Below, one piece after another: positions 52,664-61,330 of a DNA stretch of 64,000 nucleotides. The stretch is from assembly GCF_001444405.1 (NCBI RefSeq), contig NZ_CP013187.1, positions 496,001 to 560,000 of the forward strand, written 5' to 3'. The first letter of the stretch is position 1. Each line of letters opens with the position of its first letter. The notes under the pieces are model-generated. The model was not told the origin of the DNA and searched no databases. It saw only the letters and a list, made by a program, of their open reading frames with translations. Origin of the DNA: Pseudoalteromonas phenolica. Lineage in GTDB: Bacteria > Pseudomonadota > Gammaproteobacteria > Enterobacterales > Alteromonadaceae. The translations under genes were made by a program, and so were the position numbers.

Positions 52664-53878
52664 CTACACAATTAATCTTGGACTATCTAATGCCACATCG
52701 TTTAACACCACGGTATGTGCGCGTTTAAAAAAGTTAAAATCGGTTGCTGTGGCACTGGTATAAGCGCCCATCATTTTGCCGACGATTAAATCGCCATTGC
52801 TTAACGCGGGTAGCATAATGTTATCGGCTACCACATCAATACTGTCGCACGTCGGGCCTGTTAACACGCTGCTTTGCAATGCGCTGGTGCGCCAATGGTC
52901 ACTCAAGCGTATCGCCGTTAACGGGTACTGAGCGTCATCAAACATTAAGCCGCTGAATGAGCCGTAAATACCATCATCTAGGTAATACCAAATTTGCCCT
53001 TCACGTTTTGCTTGACCCATGATAGAAGCAACGCTCACCATGGCTTCAGCAACAATAAAACGGCCAGGCTCAGCGATGACTTGTACTGTCTCAGGTAATC
53101 CAGCCAAAGCTGCATTTATCGGTACGCAGAATAGCTTAATAGGCATCACTTGACGGTTGTAGCTCACTGGAAAACCGCCGCCAATGTCTAGCATGCTAAG
53201 TGCTGGTAAACCACAGTCGACGACTTTGTTCATTAAGGCTTTACAGGCTTCAATAGCATCCACATATTTTTGTGGGCTAAGGGTTTGCGAACCAACATGG
53301 AACGACAAGCCTTTAATGCGAATTTGCCAACGGTTAGCCGTTTCGATGATCTCTAATGCGTCTTCTGCTGAGCAGCCGAATTTTTTCGATAAATCAGCAA
53401 AGGCTTCTTTGTTTCGAAAGCTTAAGCGCACTAATAGCTCAACCCGATCTTTATAGGGCTTAAATTTTTCTAGCTCATTCAGGTTGTCGACAACAAACAC
53501 CGTACAGCCATATTCAAGCGCGTCACGAATATCGCTATCGCGTTTGATCGGATGGGTGTGAATGGTGCGCTCAGCTGGTACGCCAATTTGCTTTACTAGA
53601 TCGACTTCACCGCTGGTGGCTAAATCAAAGCATGCACCCTCAGCCAGTAAGGTTCTCACTACTGCTTCATGAGGTAATGGCTTTAAAGCATAGTGTAAGG
53701 TCACACTGGGCAGTGCGTCGTTTAGTGCATGGTATTGGCGGCGAACAACATCGCAGTCTAATAACAATAATGGTGCACCATATTGTGTTACTGAGCTTGT
53801 AATTAACCGTGTTTCATCACTAGACAGCAAGCCGCTAGAGTAAGAATGAAAATCTAAAACAGTGTGGGCTTGCGCCAT
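52664..53878 (-). CDS. Fold-III PLP-dependent ornithine/lysine-type decarboxylase
   Basis: 404 residues of the eukaryotic-like ornithine decarboxylase family. PLP lysine is Lys66 (LHYALKPLPH); FHVGSQTLS and LDIGGGFPV (~195-245) form the barrel, and EPGRFIV (~275) binds the phosphate. The active-site cysteine lies in LTGPTCDSID near residue 340. It makes putrescine or cadaverine for polyamine synthesis. Ornithine versus lysine preference cannot be settled by eye. The gene is single, with a 320-bp upstream region where I see no feature. Confidence 0.9.
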   Translation of the reverse strand: MAQAHTVLDFHSYSSGLLSSDETRLITSSVTQYGAPLLLLDCDVVRRQYHALNDALPSVTLHYALKPLPHEAVVRTLLAEGACFDLATSGEVDLVKQIGVPAERTIHTHPIKRDSDIRDALEYGCTVFVVDNLNELEKFKPYKDRVELLVRLSFRNKEAFADLSKKFGCSAEDALEIIETANRWQIRIKGLSFHVGSQTLSPQKYVDAIEACKALMNKVVDCGLPALSMLDIGGGFPVSYNRQVMPIKLFCVPINAALAGLPETVQVIAEPGRFIVAEAMVSVASIMGQAKREGQIWYYLDDGIYGSFSGLMFDDAQYPLTAIRLSDHWRTSALQSSVLTGPTCDSIDVVADNIMLPALSNGDLIVGKMMGAYTSATATDFNFFKRAHTVVLNDVALDSPRLIV

Positions 53879-54198
53879 AATAAATCCCCTAAAAAAGGCA
53901 CGCTCAAATGTATAATGCGTGTAGTGTTAAAAGTTAATAACACTTGGATAGTTACTCATCGCCTTGCCACAAAAACAGCTGTGATGTACTCGGATTGGCT
54001 ATCATCAAGATGGAGCAGATAATAATCACAAGTTATACATTCGACAATTAAAAGTTTGCGCAAAAAAGCCGAATTATTTTTGTCTTATCGACAAAAATTA
54101 TGAATTAAGCAAAGTGATTTTTTGAGTGATAAAAAAATGAGCTGCTGCGCGACTAAACATCGCGCAATGATCTGTGCTTTGTATCAATTTTGAATAGG
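53879..54198. other. Intergenic gap without recognisable features
   Basis: 320 bp between two minus-strand units. It should hold the decarboxylase promoter and the end of the signalling operon. A weak inverted pair (GCGCGA/TCGCGC) at about 54146-54164 could be a terminator for that operon. No gene is evident. Confidence 0.35.
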
Positions 54199-55113
54199 CT
54201 ATAGAGCTGGAATGTGAAGGGGAAGCTTGTTTTCTTTAGCATAATACATGGCTTTATCGGCAGCACTTAATAGGTCTTGTATACTATCAGCATGCGCAGG
54301 AAACATAACTGCACCAATGCTTACCTCAAGGTTAACTTCTTTTAATGCGCCATCTTTATCTTCCAAGCAGTAGGCATCGGCTAATAGCTGATATTTGTAG
54401 TTAGCAAGCTTATGGAGGTTTTCTTGGTTATCTATGTGGTGCGCAACAATGACAAACTCGTCACCACCATAACGTGCAACAAAGTCGGCAGAGCGTTTAA
54501 ATAGTTTGAGCTTGGAAGCAATCAATTTCAGTAGTTTGTCACCGGCTTGGTGGCCAAGTTCGTCGTTAACAGGCTTAAAGTTATCTAAATCAATAAATAA
54601 GATACCAAAAGTATGGTTATGGCGTTGTGCTTCACTGAATGTTTCTTGTAAGTGTTGATCAAATGCCCCTCTATTATGCAGCATGGTCAGCCTATCAAGA
54701 GACACTAAGTTTTCTAAATTCTTTTGCATGTCATGTCGTTCTTTAGAAAACATGATAGTTCGGTTAAGCAGAGTACCTGATAGTTCGTGTTTTGGTATGT
54801 AATCTTGTGCGCCGAGCTGTATAGCTTGCTCACCATAAAACTCTTCAGATACGCCTGTTAGTACAATTATGGGAATGCCTTTGGCAATGCGTTTTACATT
54901 CACCAGGGTATCTAGCCCCATACTATCCGGCACATTTAAATCTATTAACATTGTGTCAGGCAGGGCTTGAGTCAACGCTCTGGCTAATGAACTAAGGTTT
55001 GAAAATGCACATATTTTGTATTTTTGCCGAGTTTGAACTTCGCTCAGTAACTTTTTTACTAAATAAACATCATCTTCATTGTCTTCGAGTAAATAGATTA
55101 ACCACGTGCTCAT
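54199..55113 (-). CDS. Response regulator with GGDEF diguanylate cyclase domain
   Basis: 304 residues. The N-terminal receiver has the acidic pair EDNEDD, Asp in MLIDLNVPDSMG and Thr/Lys downstream. The C-terminal GGDEF domain has an intact ARYGGDEFVIVAHH, plus FIDLDNFKPVND, so it should make cyclic di-GMP when phosphorylated. It overlaps the preceding response regulator by 4 bp and is the output arm of the ETR1-like kinase operon. Confidence 0.94.
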   Translation of the reverse strand: MSTWLIYLLEDNEDDVYLVKKLLSEVQTRQKYKICAFSNLSSLARALTQALPDTMLIDLNVPDSMGLDTLVNVKRIAKGIPIIVLTGVSEEFYGEQAIQLGAQDYIPKHELSGTLLNRTIMFSKERHDMQKNLENLVSLDRLTMLHNRGAFDQHLQETFSEAQRHNHTFGILFIDLDNFKPVNDELGHQAGDKLLKLIASKLKLFKRSADFVARYGGDEFVIVAHHIDNQENLHKLANYKYQLLADAYCLEDKDGALKEVNLEVSIGAVMFPAHADSIQDLLSAADKAMYYAKENKLPLHIPAL

Positions 55114-55526
55114 ACTTCAACACTCCCTATTTTATTGTATTTAAACCAGTAATGGGTAATGGTGTTAATCATTTCGGTTAATTCACTGATTGAGCTGGGC
55201 TTTCTCAAAAACGATTTAGCCCCTAACTCATAGGCCTGCCTAATATCCGATGGGCTATCCGAAGTGCTATAGCAAACCACAATCATGTTATTAAGTTGCG
55301 CGTTTTTTTGTAAATGGTCAAGTGCTTCTAGACCAGACATTTCGGGCATATTGAGATCTAGTAGATAGATCCTATTGGGGTTCACTGATATTTTTGCTTC
55401 AACAATCAGCTCTTTTGCGCTTTGTAAAACCTTTACATTGGGAGCATTAGGAGATCGAGCACATGCTTGACGGAACAGATAAATATCATCCGGGTCATCT
55501 TCTACTAGTACTATTTCGTTCATCAC
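55110..55526 (-). CDS. Stand-alone receiver (CheY/Rcp1-like) response regulator
   Basis: 138 residues with only a receiver domain: VEDDPDDIYLF acidic pair, Asp in YLLDLNMPEMSG, Lys in SFLRKPSS. This VEDDPDD form is typical of Rcp1-type regulators paired with phytochrome-like kinases. It overlaps both neighbours by 4 bp, between the kinase and the GGDEF regulator. It may relay phosphate or compete for the kinase. Confidence 0.93.
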   Translation of the reverse strand: MMNEIVLVEDDPDDIYLFRQACARSPNAPNVKVLQSAKELIVEAKISVNPNRIYLLDLNMPEMSGLEALDHLQKNAQLNNMIVVCYSTSDSPSDIRQAYELGAKSFLRKPSSISELTEMINTITHYWFKYNKIGSVEV

Positions 55527-58207
55527 TGCCCCTCCATCGGTATGTGTATCAAGAACCTAGCGCCTTCGTCAGGGTTATCAACACACTCTATCTGTCCGTC
55601 GTGTAACTCAATAATTTTTTTGACTAAAGATAAACCAATACCACTGCCTTCATATTGATTGGCAAACACTCTCTGAAAAGGTTCAAATATTTGTGTTCTG
55701 TATTCGGGTTGTATGCCAATACCGTTATCAGTATAAGTAATGACAATGTTACTTTTTTCAGTATAGCAGCCAATAGATATTTTTGGCGCACGCTCAGGGT
55801 GCTTAAACTTAAGACTATTGGTAATGAGGTTTTGTAATACTTGCAGCATCAAAGAGTAATCAACAGTGAGTTGATGATTGTCGTGCTCGATGACTATTTC
55901 AGCATTTGCTTCCTCAATCGGTAAAGATAACTGCTCGCAGATCTCTGATATTAAGAGGGCGAGGCGATTGGGCGCTTTATTGACTTTACGAGTGGTTAAT
56001 CGCGACAGCTTTAACAAGTCTTGGATCATATTCCGCATTCTCGTTGTTGAGCTGAGTAAACGAGAAAATTCAAACTCGGCATCTGGATCTGCTTTTAATG
56101 CCGAACTTAATCGAGTGGCTAAGCTTGATGAGAATGAGGTTATTTTCCTGAGAGGCTCTTGTAAATCATGGGAGGCGATAAAAGCGAACCTCTCTAAGCT
56201 TTCGTTAGATGTTTTAAGTTCGTTAAGTAATGTAGTTTGTTCGGTGATATCAATAAAGGTCCCTAACATTAAATCTGGATTACCTTGTTCGTCGAGCATC
56301 AATACTGTGTCAAATGAGTAGCACCATATCCAGTGGCCAGCTTTATGTTTAAACCGGTAAGTCATGGGAGTTAAGTGACCTTCAGGTTTTTTAGTTACAG
56401 TTTGAATGTGCTCAAACACTTCTCCTACTTCATCGGGATGAAAAAGCTTGCTTAAGTCTTGTTGTTGCAGCTCCTCTAATGTGTAGCCAAGCAAATCAGT
56501 ATAGCGCTGATTAATTCGAGTATTTTGCTGCGTTTTAAGGTCGTAGAGGTATAAACCACAGACAGTCGAGTCAATCATCTTCTCTAAAAAGTATTGGCTC
56601 TTTTGCAGTTCTGATTCAATCAGCTTTCTGTGTGTCACATCGATGGCTGTGCCAACTATTTTTAGTGTTCCTTCTTGCTCGTCAATCAGTGGGTAAAGTG
56701 TGGTTTGGTACCAATATGTTTTTCCTGAAAAATTAAAGCTTTCAGTATACTCCATGGGGGCTTTTACATGTTTGCACTGCGTGTACTTTTGCTTAATAAG
56801 CGCGATATTTTCTGGCGTAAATATGCCGCCTTTCAACTGGGTAAGTCGTTTACCTATGATCTGTTGATATGAGACGCCAGCGCGCTGGCATGCTGTTTGG
56901 TTAAATTCTAAGAAAATAAAATCATCAAGCGTCGCTTTTACGAGCCAGATAGCTTGCTCAGTACCATTATAAATGGCGCTAAGTATGTCTTCTTTTTCGG
57001 CTATTTCTATTCTTAATTGCTTCTCGGTTTCAATGTTTCGTAATGCACCAGACATCACAGTGGGGTTCCCTTGCTCATCGAATACACTATTACCAATTGC
57101 TAAAAACCAGCTGTAATTGTTATTTTTATCTTTTCCTAAATATTCAACTTTGTACTGCTCTCTCGTTTTGAAATGTGCTTCAAGTGCCTTATTAACGTGC
57201 TCTACATATTTGGGATGAATATGTTCAAACCACATTTCAAATTTCGCTTCTTGTTCATTAGCATGACCAATCATTTCGAGTAATTTAGGAGAATAATCAA
57301 CGGCGTTATTTTGTACATTCCATTCCCAAATTCCGTCTTCAGTGGCATTGACTGCACGCTGCATCTGCTGATGAGACTCTTGTAATTCTAATTCTGTCAG
57401 GCGTAATTCAGATAAGTTATTAAATGCAGCTAGGATCAAAGTTTCATCTTTAAATTGGCTACGTTTTAAATTGATCTCCATAGGAATTAATTGGCCATCA
57501 CTGGCGCGCATGGTACAGATTAGCGATCGACTAAAATTAGGTGAGTTAGCAATGTCACTTTGTATTACTTCGTAGGTATAAAATGGGTCATGAGAAGTAA
57601 AAAACGTACTCAGTGGTTGATTGCTCACGTCATCGTTTTCAGAGTATTTCAGTTCATTTAAAAAATGCGGGTTGCCCGACAAAATGTTTAATTTTTCATC
57701 GAGTAATAATGCACTAGTTGGGAGTGCTTCTAGGGTAAAGCTAGTTAATTCATGCTGGCTTAATTTGGTCTTTAAAAACGCAGTTTCTCTGGTGTATGCA
57801 GTCAGTTTTGTTTTAAATCCTTTTACTTCTTGGGGAGTTGCAAGGCTGAGCGCCTCAGGGAGAAGGCGAAAAAGGTATATAGCTGTGATCATTGAAACGA
57901 TCGCAGTGGCAATTTTACTGATTGCTTGAATACCATAAATGCCATGCCAAACAGCAAAAATACCAATGAGGTGAGTTAAGCCACAAAGCAAAATAAAAGC
58001 AGAAAATAGCCAAGCCAGCCAATGTTGTCCAAACTCTGGGCGCTTCTTGGCTACGATCATAATGGCGATAGGAATAGAAAAATAAGCGGCGGTGATAAGC
58101 GCATCAGCAATAACATTACTCCATAACAAGTGAGGTTGCCACAAGTAGCAATGGCCATGGGGCATGTACATAGTATGGAAGAAAGACTCGAGCGTATTGA
58201 GCTCCAT
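55523..58207 (-). CDS. PAS sensor histidine kinase with ETR1-like (ethylene-receptor) membrane domain
   Basis: 894 residues. Three membrane helices at ~30-53, ~62-85 and ~93-115 match the ethylene-binding domain of plant ETR1 and Synechocystis Etr1: AYFSIP, FILLCGLTHLI and TAIVSMITAIYLFRLLPEAL. The ETR1 residues Asp25, Tyr32, Ile35, Pro36, Ile62, Cys65, His69 and Lys91 correspond to Asp35, Tyr42, Ile45, Pro46, Ile72, Cys75, His79 and Lys98 here. About four PAS domains follow (~150-660), then HisKA with ASHDLQEPLRKI and an HATPase with TNSLKFK, DNGIGI and GSGIGLSLV. Ethylene or another small ligand bound through copper is the inferred signal. Confidence 0.85.
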   Translation of the reverse strand: MELNTLESFFHTMYMPHGHCYLWQPHLLWSNVIADALITAAYFSIPIAIMIVAKKRPEFGQHWLAWLFSAFILLCGLTHLIGIFAVWHGIYGIQAISKIATAIVSMITAIYLFRLLPEALSLATPQEVKGFKTKLTAYTRETAFLKTKLSQHELTSFTLEALPTSALLLDEKLNILSGNPHFLNELKYSENDDVSNQPLSTFFTSHDPFYTYEVIQSDIANSPNFSRSLICTMRASDGQLIPMEINLKRSQFKDETLILAAFNNLSELRLTELELQESHQQMQRAVNATEDGIWEWNVQNNAVDYSPKLLEMIGHANEQEAKFEMWFEHIHPKYVEHVNKALEAHFKTREQYKVEYLGKDKNNNYSWFLAIGNSVFDEQGNPTVMSGALRNIETEKQLRIEIAEKEDILSAIYNGTEQAIWLVKATLDDFIFLEFNQTACQRAGVSYQQIIGKRLTQLKGGIFTPENIALIKQKYTQCKHVKAPMEYTESFNFSGKTYWYQTTLYPLIDEQEGTLKIVGTAIDVTHRKLIESELQKSQYFLEKMIDSTVCGLYLYDLKTQQNTRINQRYTDLLGYTLEELQQQDLSKLFHPDEVGEVFEHIQTVTKKPEGHLTPMTYRFKHKAGHWIWCYSFDTVLMLDEQGNPDLMLGTFIDITEQTTLLNELKTSNESLERFAFIASHDLQEPLRKITSFSSSLATRLSSALKADPDAEFEFSRLLSSTTRMRNMIQDLLKLSRLTTRKVNKAPNRLALLISEICEQLSLPIEEANAEIVIEHDNHQLTVDYSLMLQVLQNLITNSLKFKHPERAPKISIGCYTEKSNIVITYTDNGIGIQPEYRTQIFEPFQRVFANQYEGSGIGLSLVKKIIELHDGQIECVDNPDEGARFLIHIPMEGQ

Positions 58208-58506
58208 AAAGCTATCCTTTTGCCTAAATAGAAAGTAGGTTGATCGAGTTAACGTATGATTTCGTTAAGATTGTTTTTTAAAGTTTGGCACAGCTAGGCT
58301 TTTTTTCAATTTTTAGGGAGCGCTGTCTTTGTAAACGTTTAAAATTCGTTAGGTAAAAGGGCAGGGAATAAATTATTATAATTCAGATGAAAGTATTTTT
58401 GTTTGCTCATCTATCTGTGCTGACGTAATCTAAAAAATATTATGTAATTTCTAGTTAACTCTCATCGATTAAGAGTTAGAGTTTAATTATCAGGTTTAGA
58501 GTATCT
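58208..58506. promoter_or_regulatory. Divergent promoter region between ETR1-like operon and EAL-HDOD gene
   Basis: About 300 bp, A+T rich, no gene. It should hold promoters for both units. I could not assign boxes with confidence. Confidence 0.35.
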
Positions 58507-59751
58507 ATGACAAAACCCGCGACTCAGTATATTGCTAGACAAGCAATTCTCGATGCGACTAAGCAAATCTTTGCATACGAGTTGCTTTATCGAGATTCGC
58601 AGAACAACGCTTTCCCTGTTGGGGTAAGTGATGAGCAGGCGACGGGGCGGATGTTTTTCAACTCACTTATTTTGGTTGGTAAAGAGAAGCTAGTGGCGAA
58701 TCACTGCGCGTTTATCAATCTGTCTGATACGACATTACTACAAGAGATCCCACGATTATTAAAACCCGATAACTTAGTGCTTGAAATTGTTGAACGCTCT
58801 CAGAATGTACAGCAGTTGCTTGAAACCGTGAAGATGCTGCGTAAGCAGCACTATCGATTTGCGTTGGACGATTACGATGCCGATCCTCGATGGGAGCCGC
58901 TTTTACCACATATGTCGTACATTAAATTGGAACTTGAGCAGCCAGTGCTTAAAACGACAATGATGGTTAAGAAGCTCAAGCGTCTATATCCAAAAATGAA
59001 GATTGTGGTTGAGCGAATTGAAACCTATGAAGAGTTTGAGTATCTGAAAAGTGCAGGTGTTGACTATTTTCAGGGCTACTTTTTTGCGAAACCAGAAATG
59101 TTGACGCATGGTAATGTTGAGCCTTCTAAGCTGGTGGTGTTTGATTTATTAAAATCAACGGCACAGCCTAATCTATGCTTTAAAGATATTGAGAAAAAAA
59201 TCTCTAAAGACTTGAGTCTAACGGCTAGAGTTTTAAAGTTAGTCAATGCACGTTCTGGTCTTGAGAAGTTAGAAATGAAGACAATTTCTCAAGCGGTTGT
59301 ATATCTAGGTGAAGATGCATTGAGGCAATTTGTTCGAGTTTTGGCACTCAGCGAATTGGGGGTTGATAAGCCAGCTGAATTGACCAAGTATGGTTTAATG
59401 CGAGCACGTTTTATGGCTTTGTTCCTAGCCCCCGGTGGTGAAGAAATGGCAGAGCAGGGATATTTAATTGGGCTTATGTCTATTCTAGGTGCAGTTCTGG
59501 ATATGGAGTTAAGTACCATTGTTTCAGAGTTCTCACTTGATAGTAACCTAAGTGGTGCGCTACTGAATTATAAAGGGTTGCTAGGTGGAGCATTAAGGGT
59601 AGCGATTGCTGTCGAGCAAAACAATTGGCAAGAAGCTGAAGCTGTATTGGCAGCAGTAAGACCAGCAACGCCGATTAGTAATATTTATGATTTAGTTGCT
59701 CAAAGCCGTGAATATGCAGATGATATTTTTGCAGTAGTTTCAGTACAATAA
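58507..59751 (+). CDS. EAL-HDOD signalling protein (YuxH/CdgJ type)
   Basis: 414 residues. An EAL domain (~1-200) starts IARQAILDATKQIFAYELLY, and an HDOD domain (~200-390) is signalled by LSLTARVLKLVNA and ISQAVVYLGEDALRQFVRVL. The EAL part departs from catalytic consensus: the usual DDFGTG loop reads DDYDADPRW, and the NExLE-type metal site is not apparent. It may bind cyclic di-GMP rather than degrade it. In Vibrio, CdgJ-type proteins affect motility. Single gene with a terminator. Confidence 0.9.
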   Translation: MTKPATQYIARQAILDATKQIFAYELLYRDSQNNAFPVGVSDEQATGRMFFNSLILVGKEKLVANHCAFINLSDTTLLQEIPRLLKPDNLVLEIVERSQNVQQLLETVKMLRKQHYRFALDDYDADPRWEPLLPHMSYIKLELEQPVLKTTMMVKKLKRLYPKMKIVVERIETYEEFEYLKSAGVDYFQGYFFAKPEMLTHGNVEPSKLVVFDLLKSTAQPNLCFKDIEKKISKDLSLTARVLKLVNARSGLEKLEMKTISQAVVYLGEDALRQFVRVLALSELGVDKPAELTKYGLMRARFMALFLAPGGEEMAEQGYLIGLMSILGAVLDMELSTIVSEFSLDSNLSGALLNYKGLLGGALRVAIAVEQNNWQEAEAVLAAVRPATPISNIYDLVAQSREYADDIFAVVSVQ

Positions 59752-59777
59752 GCATGTTTTCCAAACAAACTCTTATT

Positions 59778-59803
59778 AAAAAGGCTGCATTCGCAGCCTT
59801 TTT
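59778..59803. terminator. Bidirectional terminator between EAL-HDOD and ppx genes
   Basis: AAAAAGGCTGC and GCAGCCTTTTT are perfect 11-bp inverted repeats with a 4-nt loop between convergent genes. Confidence 0.92.
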
Positions 59804-59827
59804 AGTGGTTAAGCTATAGCTTTGTTC

Positions 59828-61330
59828 TTACGAACACTCACCGATGACAAAAACAAGCTCGATCCCAATTGAGTCAAGATACAGCTTTTCTTGCTCTAGG
59901 TCCGCGCAAAGTAATGCTTGTTCTTCAGGTAATTGTGCATCAAAAAGCACTGTGCATTTATTGTCTTCTACAGACAATGTCGGACGAGACAAATCGGTTA
60001 ACTGCCGAGTTCTGTTAACTAATACGGCCAGCCTGAATAGCGTTAAGAGTTTCGCAAATGTCTCTGAACACAGAATATTAAAGATATCTAGTTCTGGAAG
60101 TTTTATCTTTTTACGATGAAAACGGATCAAAGCACTTAATACACTTTGTTGTTGCTGTGTGAAGCCTGGTAGAGCGGTATTCATCACGATATACGCACTG
60201 TGCTTTTGAATACCCGATGAGTTAATCGACAAACCTACTTCATGTAATTGTGCGGCCCACTGGAGTTGTAGAAGGTCTTTTTGCTTCAATCCCCAGGCTT
60301 TCTTACATTGTGAAAATAAGTGTTTAACAGTATCAAACACGTTATCTGCATGGGCTGTATCGATGTTGTAATGTTGGCCAAGCGCGATGATGGTACGCAC
60401 CCTTAAATCAAACTCATCATAGTTTAGCATCTCGTGTAAAACGCCTTCACGTAGTGCATAATCACAGTATTCTAAGCGATCTAATTTAAGTTCTTTAAAG
60501 GCGGCAATGACAATGCTTAAACCGCCAGCGATATTGGTATGGCGCTCAGGATTTAACCCTTTAATATCAAGTTGCTCAATACTGCCTTGCGCAATGAATA
60601 GCGCTTTGATGTCTTCTAAAATAGGCAGAGTTAAGTATTCACAGTCGAACTGAGCTTGCGCAATACCGATTAGGGCTTTGATTGTACCTGATGTACCGTA
60701 ACTGTGTTTCCAACCGGTTTTTCGATAGCGGGGAGAGATTGGCTCAAGTGCTTGTCGTGCGGCTATTTCGGCTTTTTTAAATGTGCCTTTACTGAGCTTA
60801 CCGGAGCTAAAACAGGCTTTGGTTATATTGGCACAGCCGATATCACGACTTGTAAGTTGTAAGGCTTCAAAGTGTTGACCTATAACGAGCTCAGTACTGC
60901 CGCCACCAATATCAATGACTAAGCGGTTATCTTTACCATGCACATAATTTGCAACGCCTTGGTAAATTAAACGTGCTTCCTCTTGTCCAGAAATAACATT
61001 GATATTAAAAGGAAAGTGCACTTGAGCTTGTTGCAAGAAGTGCTTTAGATTTTTAATGTTTCTAAGCGTGTAGGTCGCGACAACTTCGACATTGGCAGGA
61101 TCAAACCCCTGTAGAGTTTGTGCCAGTTGCTTAAAAGCCAACATGGCACGTTCAATGGCCTCTTCTGAGAGTTCAAATTCTTCATTGAGACCTGCAGCTA
61201 AATGCACGCGATGCTTTTCTTTATGAAGAATTTGTAGTCTGCCCTCAACTTTTCGGGCGATGACTAAATGAAAGCTATTAGAGCCTAAATCGAGCGCTGC
61301 AAAACTCGCAGGCTCAGGTGTGTTGTGCAT
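59828..61330 (-). CDS. ppx: Exopolyphosphatase/guanosine pentaphosphatase
   Basis: A 500-residue member of the Ppx/GppA family of the actin-like ATPase fold. N-terminal FAALDLGSNSFHLVIAR and VIDIGGGSTELVIG (~140) are the phosphate-binding loops, and the C-terminal half is the HD-like helical domain. It releases phosphate from polyphosphate ends or converts pppGpp to ppGpp. It overlaps ppk1 by 17 bp, and this pairing favours Ppx over GppA. Confidence 0.92.
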   Translation of the reverse strand: MHNTPEPASFAALDLGSNSFHLVIARKVEGRLQILHKEKHRVHLAAGLNEEFELSEEAIERAMLAFKQLAQTLQGFDPANVEVVATYTLRNIKNLKHFLQQAQVHFPFNINVISGQEEARLIYQGVANYVHGKDNRLVIDIGGGSTELVIGQHFEALQLTSRDIGCANITKACFSSGKLSKGTFKKAEIAARQALEPISPRYRKTGWKHSYGTSGTIKALIGIAQAQFDCEYLTLPILEDIKALFIAQGSIEQLDIKGLNPERHTNIAGGLSIVIAAFKELKLDRLEYCDYALREGVLHEMLNYDEFDLRVRTIIALGQHYNIDTAHADNVFDTVKHLFSQCKKAWGLKQKDLLQLQWAAQLHEVGLSINSSGIQKHSAYIVMNTALPGFTQQQQSVLSALIRFHRKKIKLPELDIFNILCSETFAKLLTLFRLAVLVNRTRQLTDLSRPTLSVEDNKCTVLFDAQLPEEQALLCADLEQEKLYLDSIGIELVFVIGECS

